NCBI RefSeq assembly: GCF_038051945.1
Contig: NZ_CP150302.1
Span: 5,518,001-5,582,000 of the forward strand
Direction of reading: 5' to 3'
DNA: 64,000 nt
Source: Paenibacillus sp. FSL H3-0469
GTDB lineage: Bacteria; Bacillota; Bacilli; Paenibacillales; Paenibacillaceae
Within the stretch, counting starts at the first letter, position 1; each line of letters begins with the position of its first letter. Below the pieces are notes generated by a model, which saw nothing but the letters and a program-made list of their open reading frames with translations, made no database searches and was not told the origin of the DNA. The position numbers and the translations under genes are program-made. This document shows, piece after piece, positions 15,466 to 22,818 of the stretch.

Positions 15466-16383
15466 TCAGGCCGGTTCGATGAACATCTCACCCAGAATCT
15501 TCCGGGTGCGGTAAGCATGCGCAGGAAGCGCATCGGCGGTGAAGGCCTCCACCTCATCCTGCCCGATATCGTACATGGCCTCGATTTCTCTGGAGAAGAG
15601 AAGATGTCCTTCGGCCAGCAGCTCCGGCATAGCCGGTAGAGCAGCAGGAGCAAGAGGCTCAGGGATAAGCTGCTGCAAGGCGTCCACGTAGTTTTGCAGG
15701 GTACGGGACCCGACGAGCTTGATGCCTTGGTTCTCTTCATTGACCATGACAAGGGTCGGGAAGCCGCGTACGCCGAGCTGGGCTACCTTCTGGAAATCCT
15801 CCTCCAGCAGTTCCTGTGCCGCTTCCAGTCCTGCGCCCTGAACGATCTCATCGCCGGGTAATCCCAGACTATCCACAATATCCGTGAGTACCCCGTCTTC
15901 CCCGATATTCCGGTTGAAGACGAAGACGGCTTCTCTCGCGCTCCGCAAGTAGGCCAGCTCCTTCCCCGGATGTCTCTGCTGGATAACCTTGAACACTCTG
16001 GAGGGCGGATAAGAGGACATAATCGGATTGTGGAGCCATAGGGTGCCGTCAATAGGCATGCGGTAATGCTCTCCGACTTCCTGCCAGTGCCCCGCTACAT
16101 CGGCTGGCTGCTGTATTCCATTCGCCTTGTCAGCAAAGCCATTCCAACCCGCTAATAACCCGCCCATTAGAGGCTGTAGTTCAAAGTACTTGCCATATTG
16201 CTGAATAAACCGGTTCAGTGTAGGCTCGATGGCCCAGCAGTGTGAACAGATCGGATCTGTCGCATAATAGAGAGTAACTTTGGGCTGCGGCTGCGGATTA
16301 AAATCTATAATTTGCGTAGGCTCCTCGTCGCTGACCCCGCATACACCTGTCTTCAAATCACAGATCATAGGATTCGTATTCAT
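15466..16383 (-). CDS. DsbA-family thioredoxin-fold protein (FrnE/SpxH-like)
   Basis: 305 residues. A thioredoxin-fold active site C46-S-H-C49 (YYATDPICSHCWAIEPTLNR) is followed by the alpha-helical insertion and the cis-Pro loop (GVRGFPTLVMVN) of the DsbA family. There is no signal peptide, so it is cytoplasmic. The closest recognisable relatives are FrnE-type disulfide isomerases and the ClpXP adaptor SpxH (YjbH). A second cysteine pair near the N-terminus (CDLKTGVCG) may also be redox active. The gene is divergent from an HxlR regulator. It has a good promoter (16462-16489) and a conserved leader ending in AGGAGG (16393-16453). Confidence 0.85.
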   Translation of the reverse strand: MNTNPMICDLKTGVCGVSDEEPTQIIDFNPQPQPKVTLYYATDPICSHCWAIEPTLNRFIQQYGKYFELQPLMGGLLAGWNGFADKANGIQQPADVAGHWQEVGEHYRMPIDGTLWLHNPIMSSYPPSRVFKVIQQRHPGKELAYLRSAREAVFVFNRNIGEDGVLTDIVDSLGLPGDEIVQGAGLEAAQELLEEDFQKVAQLGVRGFPTLVMVNEENQGIKLVGSRTLQNYVDALQQLIPEPLAPAALPAMPELLAEGHLLFSREIEAMYDIGQDEVEAFTADALPAHAYRTRKILGEMFIEPA

Positions 16384-16392
16384 AGCTGTTTA

Positions 16393-16453
16393 CCTCCTAT
16401 TTCTCGCTGAAACGGTACCATCCTTTAAAAGGACGGCAAAGTCGTTTCCACTT
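16393..16453 (-). promoter_or_regulatory. Conserved 5' leader element, copy A (candidate cis-regulatory RNA)
   Basis: Read on the minus strand, this 61-nt leader runs from AAGTGGAAACG through a hairpin (TGCCGTCC, loop, GGATGGTA) and TACCGTTTC to GAGAAATAGGAGG, whose end is the Shine-Dalgarno sequence of the DsbA-like gene. About 51 of 61 positions match the leader at 20001-20060. The TTTC segment can pair either with the upstream GGAAACG or with the downstream GAGAAA next to the ribosome binding site, a switch-like arrangement. The conservation is seen; an RNA function is inference. Confidence 0.6.
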
Positions 16454-16461
16454 GTAGTATG

Positions 16462-16489
16462 ATTATAATATCTGGAATCAGATTAACAA
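16462..16489 (-). promoter_or_regulatory. Sigma-A promoter of the DsbA-like gene
   Basis: On the minus strand TTGTTA (16489-16484) and TATAAT (16467-16462) are 16 bp apart. Transcription would begin near 16455, exactly at the 5' end of the conserved leader. Confidence 0.7.
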
Positions 16490-16543
16490 GTACTATTGTT
16501 TTTAATACCTGGTATATAAAATATACTTACGGAGGAATCCCCT

Positions 16544-16888
16544 ATGAAATATGAGGTCGACTTAACGCAGATGTGCCCCGCCACCTTTGCTTTTCATGTC
16601 ATCAGCGGGAAGTGGAATCTGCCTATCCTCGCTTTACTGAGCGAAGAGGGGCCGATCCGGTATAACGAGCTAAAAAGAAGGCTGAACGGCATCACCGGAA
16701 CCACGTTAACGAATTGTCTCAAGGATCTTATCGACCATGGGATTATCCATCGTGAGCAATATCATGAGGTGCCTCCGCGCGTCGAATATTCGCTGACCCC
16801 CTCCGGGCAGGAGCTGGTCCCGTTAATTGAAGAGATCGTAGCCTGGGGAGCCAAAAACATTTATGTCCCGGGAGCAGGAAAGGCATAG
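16544..16888 (+). CDS. HxlR-family winged-helix transcriptional regulator
   Basis: 114 residues, the usual HxlR size. C11 near the N-terminus (LTQMCPATFAFHVISGKWNL) is at the place where redox-sensing members of the family have their reactive cysteine. The winged helix follows (IRYNELKRRLNGITGTTLTN) with DLIDHGIIHREQYHEVPPRV. It is divergent from a DsbA-like thiol protein, so it probably controls that gene in response to thiol or electrophile stress. Imperfect inverted sequence AGTACTATT/AATACCT between the genes is a possible binding site. Confidence 0.9.
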   Translation: MKYEVDLTQMCPATFAFHVISGKWNLPILALLSEEGPIRYNELKRRLNGITGTTLTNCLKDLIDHGIIHREQYHEVPPRVEYSLTPSGQELVPLIEEIVAWGAKNIYVPGAGKA

Positions 16889-17009
16889 GAATATTTTCCC
16901 CGTGAATCTGTTCCCTCCGGTTGACTTGCGTATGACCCGCCCCTATGATGATAAATAATATGTACCATTAACGCTCGCACAAAGCTCGCACACAGAGGAG
17001 AGAAACAGC

Positions 17010-17504
17010 ATGGCTATGGAGATTGAACGCAAATTCCTGCTGCCGGAATACCCGGAGCGGCTGATTGAAGAAGGACAGCTGAAGGTGCTGACCCGTCACA
17101 GTATTGACCAGACGTATCTTGCGATTGAGGACGGGCAGGAGCTGCGGGTGCGGAAGATTACGGATCTGGACACGGGTGAAGTTACTTACACGCATACATT
17201 CAAGGATGGCAAGGGCATCAGTCGCCAAGAGATTGAATATTTCATTTCCGCAGGCTTGTATAACCAGATGATTGAGGCTGTGAAGGCGGTCCCGCTGGTC
17301 AAAACCCGCATTACAGGCGTATGGAACGGTACCACGGTGGAGATTGATCTCTACACCCAGCTGGAGCTTACGGTGCTTGAGGTTGAGTTCGATTCGCTGG
17401 AGGAAGCGGAGCGCTTCTCGGCCCCGGAGTGGTTCGGCCTGGATGTCAGCACAGAGAAGAAGTACAGCAACAAAACCGTCTGGAAAGAGCTTCAGGGCAA
17501 ATAG
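17010..17504 (+). CDS. CYTH-domain triphosphatase
   Basis: 164 residues forming one CYTH (triphosphate tunnel) domain. The signature ExExK is present at the N-terminus (MEIERKFLL), with further tunnel strands RVRKITD, YTHTFKDGKG, TRITG and LEVEFDS. Bacterial proteins of this size usually hydrolyse inorganic tripolyphosphate or thiamine triphosphate with a divalent metal. A strong site (GAGGAGAG) precedes the ATG. It stands alone, followed after about 100 bp by threonine synthase. Confidence 0.9.
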   Translation: MAMEIERKFLLPEYPERLIEEGQLKVLTRHSIDQTYLAIEDGQELRVRKITDLDTGEVTYTHTFKDGKGISRQEIEYFISAGLYNQMIEAVKAVPLVKTRITGVWNGTTVEIDLYTQLELTVLEVEFDSLEEAERFSAPEWFGLDVSTEKKYSNKTVWKELQGK

Positions 17505-17601
17505 CTCCGGGGCCTTAATCTTATAGAATCAGCGGACTTTAATGCGTAAACGTGGTACTATGTACAGTAAATAAAGAGGGGTTCAGGAGGATGAGACGGG
17601 T

Positions 17602-18990
17602 ATGGAGTATATAAGCACAAGAGGCAAGGTAGCGGCCAGAGGCTTTATTGATACAGTTCTGATGGGGCTGGCGGATGACGGCGGGTTGATGGTGCCGGCT
17701 GAGATTCCGGTGATTTCCCCGGAGAAGCTGGAGGAATGGAGAAGCCTGAGCTTTCAGGAGCTGTTCCTTGAGATTTTCTCTTACTATACCAATGACGAAA
17801 TTCCTTATGAAGATCTGCGCTCGATGGTCTACACCAGCTATGGCAACTTCCGCGCTCCGGAAGTTACGCCGCTGCACCGGGTGAACGATTCTCTATACGT
17901 GCTGGAGCTGTTCCACGGGCCGACGTTTGCCTTCAAGGATGTGGCGCTGCAGTTCATGGGCGAGCTGTATTCCTATATTGCCAGGGTGCGCGGTGAGATC
18001 ATCCATATTCTCGGGGCTACCTCCGGCGATACCGGAGCGGCTGCGATTCAAGGAGTGCGCGGCAAAGAAGGGATCAAGATCTGTATCCTTCATCCGCACG
18101 GCAAGGTCAGCAAGGTACAGGAGCTGCAAATGACCACCGTAGATGACAGCAACGTGCTGAATCTGTCTGTAGACGGTAACTTCGACGATTGCCAGAAGAT
18201 TATCAAGGAGCTGTTCGCCGATCTCGGCTTCAAGGGACGGTATCACCTGCGGGCAATTAACTCCATTAACTTCGTGCGCATTCTGGCGCAGACGGTCTAT
18301 TATTTCCATGCATATCTTCAGCTTCCGGGAAGCGATCAGAAGAAGGTCAACATCAGTGTGCCTTCGGGTAACTTCGGTAATATTTTCTCAGGCTACCTGG
18401 CGCAGAAAATGGGTCTGCCGATCCACAAGCTGATCATCGCCACCAATGAGAACAACATCCTCGAACGGTTCGTGGTTACCGGTGAATACAAGCCGGGCAG
18501 CTTCACGGGCACCTACAGCCCGTCAATGGATATCCAGGTGGCGAGCAACTTTGAGCGCTATCTGTATTATCTGCTGGATGAGGATGCAGAGAAGCTGTCC
18601 GGGTACATGGCAGCCTTGCAGAGTGAGGGCGCAATTAAGGTGGAGGGCGAACTGCTGGCCCGGGTACAGGCGGACTTCTCGGCGCTGGGTGTGAAGAACG
18701 CGCAGTGTCTGGAGATTATCAGCAAGTACCAGCAGGAATCCGGCTATCTGCTCGACCCGCATACGGCTTGTGGCGTAGCCGCGTACGAGAAGTTCAGTGC
18801 CCCGGATGAGGTAAGCATTGCTTACGCTACAGCGCATCCGGCCAAGTTCGATGAGGCGATTGCCTTGACCGGCATCAAGCAGGAGTTCCCGGCGCAGATC
18901 TCAGCCTTGTTTGAGCAGCCGCAGCACCAGGTTGTAGTGGATCATGATAAGGCGGAGATTGTGCGCCAGCTTGTGGCTTTTTACGGTTAA
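17602..18990 (+). CDS. thrC: Threonine synthase
   Basis: 462 residues of the long threonine synthase type. It converts O-phosphohomoserine to threonine with pyridoxal phosphate. The cofactor lysine is K112 (HGPTFAFKDVALQF), the phosphate-binding loop is GATSGDTGAAA, and SVPSGNFGNIFSGYLA is the second conserved block. The N-terminus (MEYISTRGKVAARGFIDTVL) matches this subgroup. AGGAGG lies upstream of the ATG with slightly long spacing. No hom or thrB gene is adjacent. A strong terminator follows. Confidence 0.95.
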   Translation: MEYISTRGKVAARGFIDTVLMGLADDGGLMVPAEIPVISPEKLEEWRSLSFQELFLEIFSYYTNDEIPYEDLRSMVYTSYGNFRAPEVTPLHRVNDSLYVLELFHGPTFAFKDVALQFMGELYSYIARVRGEIIHILGATSGDTGAAAIQGVRGKEGIKICILHPHGKVSKVQELQMTTVDDSNVLNLSVDGNFDDCQKIIKELFADLGFKGRYHLRAINSINFVRILAQTVYYFHAYLQLPGSDQKKVNISVPSGNFGNIFSGYLAQKMGLPIHKLIIATNENNILERFVVTGEYKPGSFTGTYSPSMDIQVASNFERYLYYLLDEDAEKLSGYMAALQSEGAIKVEGELLARVQADFSALGVKNAQCLEIISKYQQESGYLLDPHTACGVAAYEKFSAPDEVSIAYATAHPAKFDEAIALTGIKQEFPAQISALFEQPQHQVVVDHDKAEIVRQLVAFYG

Positions 18991-19029
18991 AATCCTGCGC
19001 GTGTCCAGTGGGCCGCGCGCAGGATGAAG

Positions 19030-19063
19030 ACAGCCCCCGCCGGGATGAGCGGGGGCTGTTTGC
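19030..19063 (+). terminator. Terminator of threonine synthase
   Basis: A perfect 11-bp stem, ACAGCCCCCGC with GCGGGGGCTGT and an 8-nt loop, followed by a short T-rich stretch that runs into the 45-bp repeats. Confidence 0.85.
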
Positions 19064-19290
19064 TGTCGCTCGAATTGTGGGACACTGGATAGTGGGCGCA
19101 CTGTTCGTTGTCGCTCGAATTGTGGGACACTGGATGGTAAGTGAGCTGTTCGCTGTAACTCGTATTATGGGACAAATGGATGGTACGTGAGCTGTTCGCT
19201 GTAACTCGTATTATGGGACACTGGATGGTAAGTGAGCTGTTCGTTGTAACTCGTATTATGGGACAAATGGATGGTAAGTGAGCTGTTTGC
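19060..19290. repeat. 45-bp tandem repeat array (about five units)
   Basis: The word TGGGACA recurs with spacings 45, 45, 46 and 45 bp (GGG at 19079, 19124, 19169, 19215, 19260). Units are of the type GAGCTGTTCGCTGTAACTCG followed by TATTATGGGACACTGGATGG. ACACTGG and ACAAATGG variants alternate in the later units. The single 46-bp step breaks any reading frame, so it is not coding. Confidence 0.88.
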
Positions 19291-19295
19291 TGTCC

Positions 19296-19413
19296 GCTAG
19301 TAGCGCATCAGATGTGAATTTGTGAGAAGGACGTTAACTAATTGCTTAGTGAGGGTTTGCTGTTCCACGGTTAAGGTGCAAGGGGATACTGAAATGCAAT
19401 CTGTACAACTAAC
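19296..19413 (+). repeat. Dispersed intergenic module of about 115 bp, copy 1
   Basis: This block aligns along its whole length with 44564-44684. Shared words in order are ATCAGAT, TGTGAGAA, TTAAC, GTGCAAGGGG and TGCAATCTGTACAACTAA. Both copies lie downstream of a terminator and are followed by TTGTA-type palindromes. Confidence 0.75.
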
Positions 19414-19534
19414 ACCGAATAACTCTGAATTTTTGCGCTGCGCAAAACCATTGCCCAAGTGCCCAGTGCCCAGTGTCCAACTGCCATTGCGTTCTACTCA
19501 TTGTTCACCGCGCCTAACCCGCTTTCACCAGTCG

Positions 19535-19720
19535 GGTGATTGCATTATGTGCAATAGAAAGTCCCCAAAACACCTCTAAAATCGATTCTATTGTATTTGA
19601 TACAGCAGATTTATGTAAAAAGGCCTGCTACAGGCCCAAACTGCAAATTCTGTTGTACGAAATACAGCAGAATGCCAAAACGGGAGCTTTACACCGGATT
19701 CTATTGTACGAAGTACAATT
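19535..19720. repeat. Cluster of TTGTA/TACAA palindromic elements
   Basis: At least four short inverted repeats: TTGCATTATGTGCAATAG (19539), TTCTATTGTATTTGATACAG (19583), TTCTGTTGTACGAAATACAG (19647) and TTCTATTGTACGAAGTACAA (19699). They belong to the same family as clusters near 27.7, 44.9 and 63.6 kb. The stretch 19414-19534 between module and palindromes has no recognisable gene. Confidence 0.75.
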
Positions 19721-19722
19721 GC

Positions 19723-19804
19723 GGCTCGGCTGTGGGAGATATAAGGCTAGGTGGGAGTAGAGTGGCTCGGCTGTGGGGGATATAAGGCTAGGTGGGAGTA
19801 GAAT
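19723..19804. repeat. 41-bp tandem duplication
   Basis: Two adjacent 41-bp units beginning GGCTCGGCTGTGGGAGATAT differ at two positions, and a decayed third start (GGCTCTGTTGGAG) follows. From 19805 to the leader element at 20001 I see no gene. Confidence 0.85.
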
Positions 19805-20000
19805 GGCTCTGTTGGAGTTGATGCAGGGTGTTAGGTTGGCGTGGAATCTCTAATGGGGGGACGAATGAAGGTGAATTCTGTGTTAATCCTCAGGTGCTTT
19901 TTTTCACAAGCGAAATCTAGCGGAATTTGTCGGAAATTACGGTATATAAGTGGACATACCTATCATGGAATGAGAAAATAGCAGTTATAGCTGACATTTC

Positions 20001-20060
20001 AAGTGGAAAGGGCTTACCATCCATTTAGAGGACGGTACCGTTTCGGCGAGAAATAGAAGG
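20001..20060 (+). promoter_or_regulatory. Conserved 5' leader element, copy B (candidate cis-regulatory RNA)
   Basis: The sequence runs from AAGTGGAAAGG through a hairpin (TACCATCC, loop, GGACGGTA) and TACCGTTTC to GAGAAATAGAAGG. It matches the DsbA-gene leader at about 51 of 61 positions, on the opposite strand 3.6 kb away. The ending AGAAGG acts as a ribosome binding site for a 28-codon upstream frame at 20064, not directly for the oxidoreductase start at 20119. Confidence 0.6.
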
Positions 20061-20063
20061 ATA

Positions 20064-20150
20064 ATGTATAGCGTGAAGCATATAAATTCTTATATTTTGA
20101 AAAAGGACGGGATCATTCATGACTATTCGTTTCGGGGTTGTAGGGACTAA
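20064..20150 (+). CDS. Possible 28-residue upstream ORF overlapping the oxidoreductase start
   Basis: The ATG at 20064 lies 3 nt after AGAAGG, the 3' end of the leader element. The frame encodes MYSVKHINSYILKKDGIIHD plus eight more residues and stops at 20148-20150, 32 bp inside the next gene in another frame. The position suggests translational coupling or attenuation. The peptide resembles nothing I recognise, and it may not be translated. Confidence 0.3.
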   Translation: MYSVKHINSYILKKDGIIHDYSFRGCRD

Positions 20151-21105
20151 CTGGATTACAGACCGCTTTGTGCAGGCGGGACTTGAGAATGAGGAGTTTC
20201 TGCTTACGGCCGTGTATTCCCGCACAGAGGAGAAGGGACAGGCTTTTGCCGCCAAGTATGCCGGGGCTTCGATCTATACGGATCTGGAGGCGATGGTATC
20301 AAGCGCAGAGGTGGACGCGGTCTATATTGCCAGCCCCAACTCCATGCATGCGGAGCATTCATTGATCTGTCTGAATCACGGCAAGCATGTCCTTTGTGAG
20401 AAGCCGGCGGCCTCCAACAGCCGGGAGCTCAAGGCGATGATTGAAGCAGCGCGCAGCAATGATGTGCTGTTCATGGAAGCGATGAAATCCACGTTCATGC
20501 CGAATTTTGGCGTGATCCGGGATAACTTATATAAGCTGGGTCAAGTCCGGCGCTACTTCGCAGGTTATTGTCAATACTCTTCGAGGTATGATGCTTACCG
20601 CCAGGGGACGGTGCTGAACGCGTTCAATCCTGAATATTCCAACGGCTCTCTGATGGATCTGGGCATCTACTGCCTGTATCCGATGGTGGTCTTGTTCGGC
20701 AAGCCGGATACAGTGAAGTCGGCAGGTCAGATGCTCGCTTCGGGTGTGGACGGCGAAGGCAGCATGGTGATGCGCTACCCCGACATGGGGGCGGTCATTA
20801 TGCATTCCAAGATTGCGGACTCCTATCTGCCTGCCGAGATTCAGGGAGAGAATGCAACAATGGTTATCGACAAGATTAACCAGCCCTATCAGGTCAAAAT
20901 CCACTACCGCGACGGAACCGTCGAGGAGCTTACGCTCCCGCAGGTGTATGAGGCAATGTACTATGAGGTTGAGGAGTTCATTCATCTGCTGAAGAGCGGG
21001 CAGCGGGAGAGCGCGACCAACAGCCACGCCAATTCCCTCGCGGTGGCAGAGCTGATGGAAGAGGCGAGAGCCCAGATCGGCCTGCGGTATGCTTCGGATC
21101 TCTAG
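20119..21105 (+). CDS. Gfo/Idh/MocA-family oxidoreductase
   Basis: 328 residues. An N-terminal NAD(P)-binding Rossmann domain (IRFGVVGTNWITDRFVQAGL), the family motif CEKPAASN (in HVLCEKPAASNSRELK) and a C-terminal alpha/beta domain carrying the substrate site. Members oxidise or reduce sugars, inositols or their derivatives; the substrate here is unknown. A radical SAM gene starts 49 bp downstream on the same strand, so the pair is probably an operon. The mRNA leader carries the conserved element at 20001-20060 and an overlapping small ORF. AAAAAGGAC 10 nt upstream is the gene's own weak ribosome binding site. Confidence 0.9.
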   Translation: MTIRFGVVGTNWITDRFVQAGLENEEFLLTAVYSRTEEKGQAFAAKYAGASIYTDLEAMVSSAEVDAVYIASPNSMHAEHSLICLNHGKHVLCEKPAASNSRELKAMIEAARSNDVLFMEAMKSTFMPNFGVIRDNLYKLGQVRRYFAGYCQYSSRYDAYRQGTVLNAFNPEYSNGSLMDLGIYCLYPMVVLFGKPDTVKSAGQMLASGVDGEGSMVMRYPDMGAVIMHSKIADSYLPAEIQGENATMVIDKINQPYQVKIHYRDGTVEELTLPQVYEAMYYEVEEFIHLLKSGQRESATNSHANSLAVAELMEEARAQIGLRYASDL

Positions 21106-21154
21106 CGTAACGGGCAGCCTGGCCTGCATTATATATTGAAATGGGGAGCGGAAC

Positions 21155-22030
21155 TTGAAGACGTTCAAAAAGGTATACATCGAGATCACAAGCGTCTGCA
21201 ACCTGGCCTGCAGCTTCTGTCCGCCCACGGAGCGGCAGAAGAATTTTATGAAGCTGGAGACGTTTGGTACCATCCTTGATGAGATCAAACCGCATAGCAA
21301 TCATATCTATCTGCATGTCAAAGGCGAGCCGCTGCTGCATCCGAAGCTGGGCGAGCTGCTGGATGCCGCGCATGCCAAGGGCTTCAAGGTCAACATTACG
21401 ACCAACGGTACTTTGATCCGTAAGGCAGGGCCGAAGCTGCTTGGCAAGCCGGCGCTGCGGCAGATGAACTTCTCGCTGCATAGCTTCGACGGCCATGCAG
21501 GCTCGGAGAACCGCGAAGGTTATCTCACAGAGATCATCCAGTTCGTCCGGGAGATCTCAGCTCAGGGCGTCATTGTCTCGTTCCGGCTCTGGAATCTGAC
21601 GGAGGACAACCGGACGAATCTGGAGAAGGCGCGCAACCGTGAGACGCTGGCGCTGCTGGAGGAGGCTTTTGGACTGGGCTACAGGATCGAGGAGAAGGTC
21701 GTCCCCGGCAGCGGCGTGAAGATTGCCCCGCGCGTGTACCTGAACCAGGACCACGAGTTCAGATGGCCGGCGCTGCATGAGCCGGAGGATGACGGCAAGG
21801 GCTTCTGCCATGCGCTGCGCAGCCAGGCGGCGGTCCTGGTAGACGGCACCGTTGTGCCGTGCTGTCTGGATGGCGAAGGGGTGATCAACCTCGGCAATAT
21901 TCATGAGCAGCCGTTCTCCGAGATTGTTGAGGGGGAACGGGCGAATAATCTGTTCTACGGCTTCTCGCGGCGGGAAGCTGTTGAGGAGCTGTGCCGCAAA
22001 TGCGGCTACCGGCAGCGGTTCGGCACCTAG
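21155..22030 (+). CDS. Radical SAM/SPASM-type protein
   Basis: 291 residues starting at TTG, 6 nt after GGGGAG. The radical SAM cluster motif C15-x3-C19-x2-C22 (ITSVCNLACSFCPP) is at the N-terminus, followed by KGEPLLHPKLGELL (radical SAM glycine-rich region). The C-terminus has SPASM-like cysteines (VPCCLDGEGVINLGNIHE, then CRKCGY), which would hold an auxiliary iron-sulfur cluster. Such proteins modify peptides, sugars or tRNA. No precursor peptide gene is evident nearby. It probably shares a transcript with the upstream oxidoreductase. Confidence 0.88.
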   Translation: MKTFKKVYIEITSVCNLACSFCPPTERQKNFMKLETFGTILDEIKPHSNHIYLHVKGEPLLHPKLGELLDAAHAKGFKVNITTNGTLIRKAGPKLLGKPALRQMNFSLHSFDGHAGSENREGYLTEIIQFVREISAQGVIVSFRLWNLTEDNRTNLEKARNRETLALLEEAFGLGYRIEEKVVPGSGVKIAPRVYLNQDHEFRWPALHEPEDDGKGFCHALRSQAAVLVDGTVVPCCLDGEGVINLGNIHEQPFSEIVEGERANNLFYGFSRREAVEELCRKCGYRQRFGT

Positions 22031-22143
22031 CCGGAGCGCGAGGCCGGAGTGGATGCTGGTGCAGTGCATACCGGCAAGGCAGCAGGGTGATGCTAGAGAG
22101 AAGAGAGCTTTATAAGGCCGGATCATACGAAAAGAGGGAATAG

Positions 22144-22818
22144 ATGCCTACTATACTTGTTGCAGACGACGATGCGAATATCCGCGAGCTTGTCTGCCTA
22201 TTTCTGCGCAATGACGGATTCGATACCGCTGAAGCGGCAGACGGCCAAGAGGCGCTGGCGGTCTATGCCAGAACGCATGTGGATCTGGTCATCCTGGATA
22301 TTATGATGCCGGTGATGGACGGCTGGGCGCTATGCAAGGAGCTCCGCAGAGCGGACCCGGAGCTGCCGCTGTTAATGCTGACGGCAAAGGGGGAGACCTG
22401 GGAGAAGGTGAAGGGCTTCGAGCTGGGAACCGATGATTATCTGACCAAGCCCTTCGATCCGCTGGAGCTGACGGTCCGCGTCAGAGCCTTGCTGAAACGC
22501 TCGGGAATCGGCAAGTCGCATACGATCCGTATCGGAGAGGTAACGCTGGACCGGCAGACCTACAAGGTAATGAACGGTACAGAAGCGCTGTCCCTGCCGC
22601 TGAAGGAGTTCGAGCTGCTGTACAAGCTGGCCGGAACACCGGGACAGGTCTATACCCGCGAGCAGCTGATCGACCAGATCTGGGGGATTGATTACGCCGG
22701 GGATGACCGGACGATAGATGTACATATCAAGCGCCTGCGGGAACGGTTTGCGGCTTCGCCGGATTTTCGGATTGAGACTGTACGGGGGCTTGGCTACCGG
22801 CTTGAGGTTACTGAATGA
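22144..22818 (+). CDS. OmpR/PhoB-family response regulator
   Basis: 224 residues. A receiver domain with the acidic pocket (VADDDAN), phospho-acceptor Asp in VDLVILDIMMPVMDG, and conserved Thr/Lys (LTAKGE, KPFDPLEL) is followed by a winged-helix DNA-binding domain (SLPLKEFELLYKLAGTPGQV, RTIDVHIKRLRERF). Its stop codon overlaps the kinase start (ATGA), so the two are translationally coupled. Direct repeats upstream of the hydrolase gene two genes on are a candidate binding site. Confidence 0.94.
   Translation: MPTILVADDDANIRELVCLFLRNDGFDTAEAADGQEALAVYARTHVDLVILDIMMPVMDGWALCKELRRADPELPLLMLTAKGETWEKVKGFELGTDDYLTKPFDPLELTVRVRALLKRSGIGKSHTIRIGEVTLDRQTYKVMNGTEALSLPLKEFELLYKLAGTPGQVYTREQLIDQIWGIDYAGDDRTIDVHIKRLRERFAASPDFRIETVRGLGYRLEVTE

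Noticed and set aside
16393..16453. T-box leader, because GGATGGTACC resembles the T-box TGGNACC motif
   Set aside because: The leader is only about 60 nt, lacks the specifier stem and terminator/antiterminator, and the downstream genes have no link to tRNA charging.
19008..19290. Repetitive small ORFs in the 45-bp array, or a CRISPR array
   Set aside because: One 46-bp step breaks the frame, there are no unique spacers, and the array begins inside a terminator.
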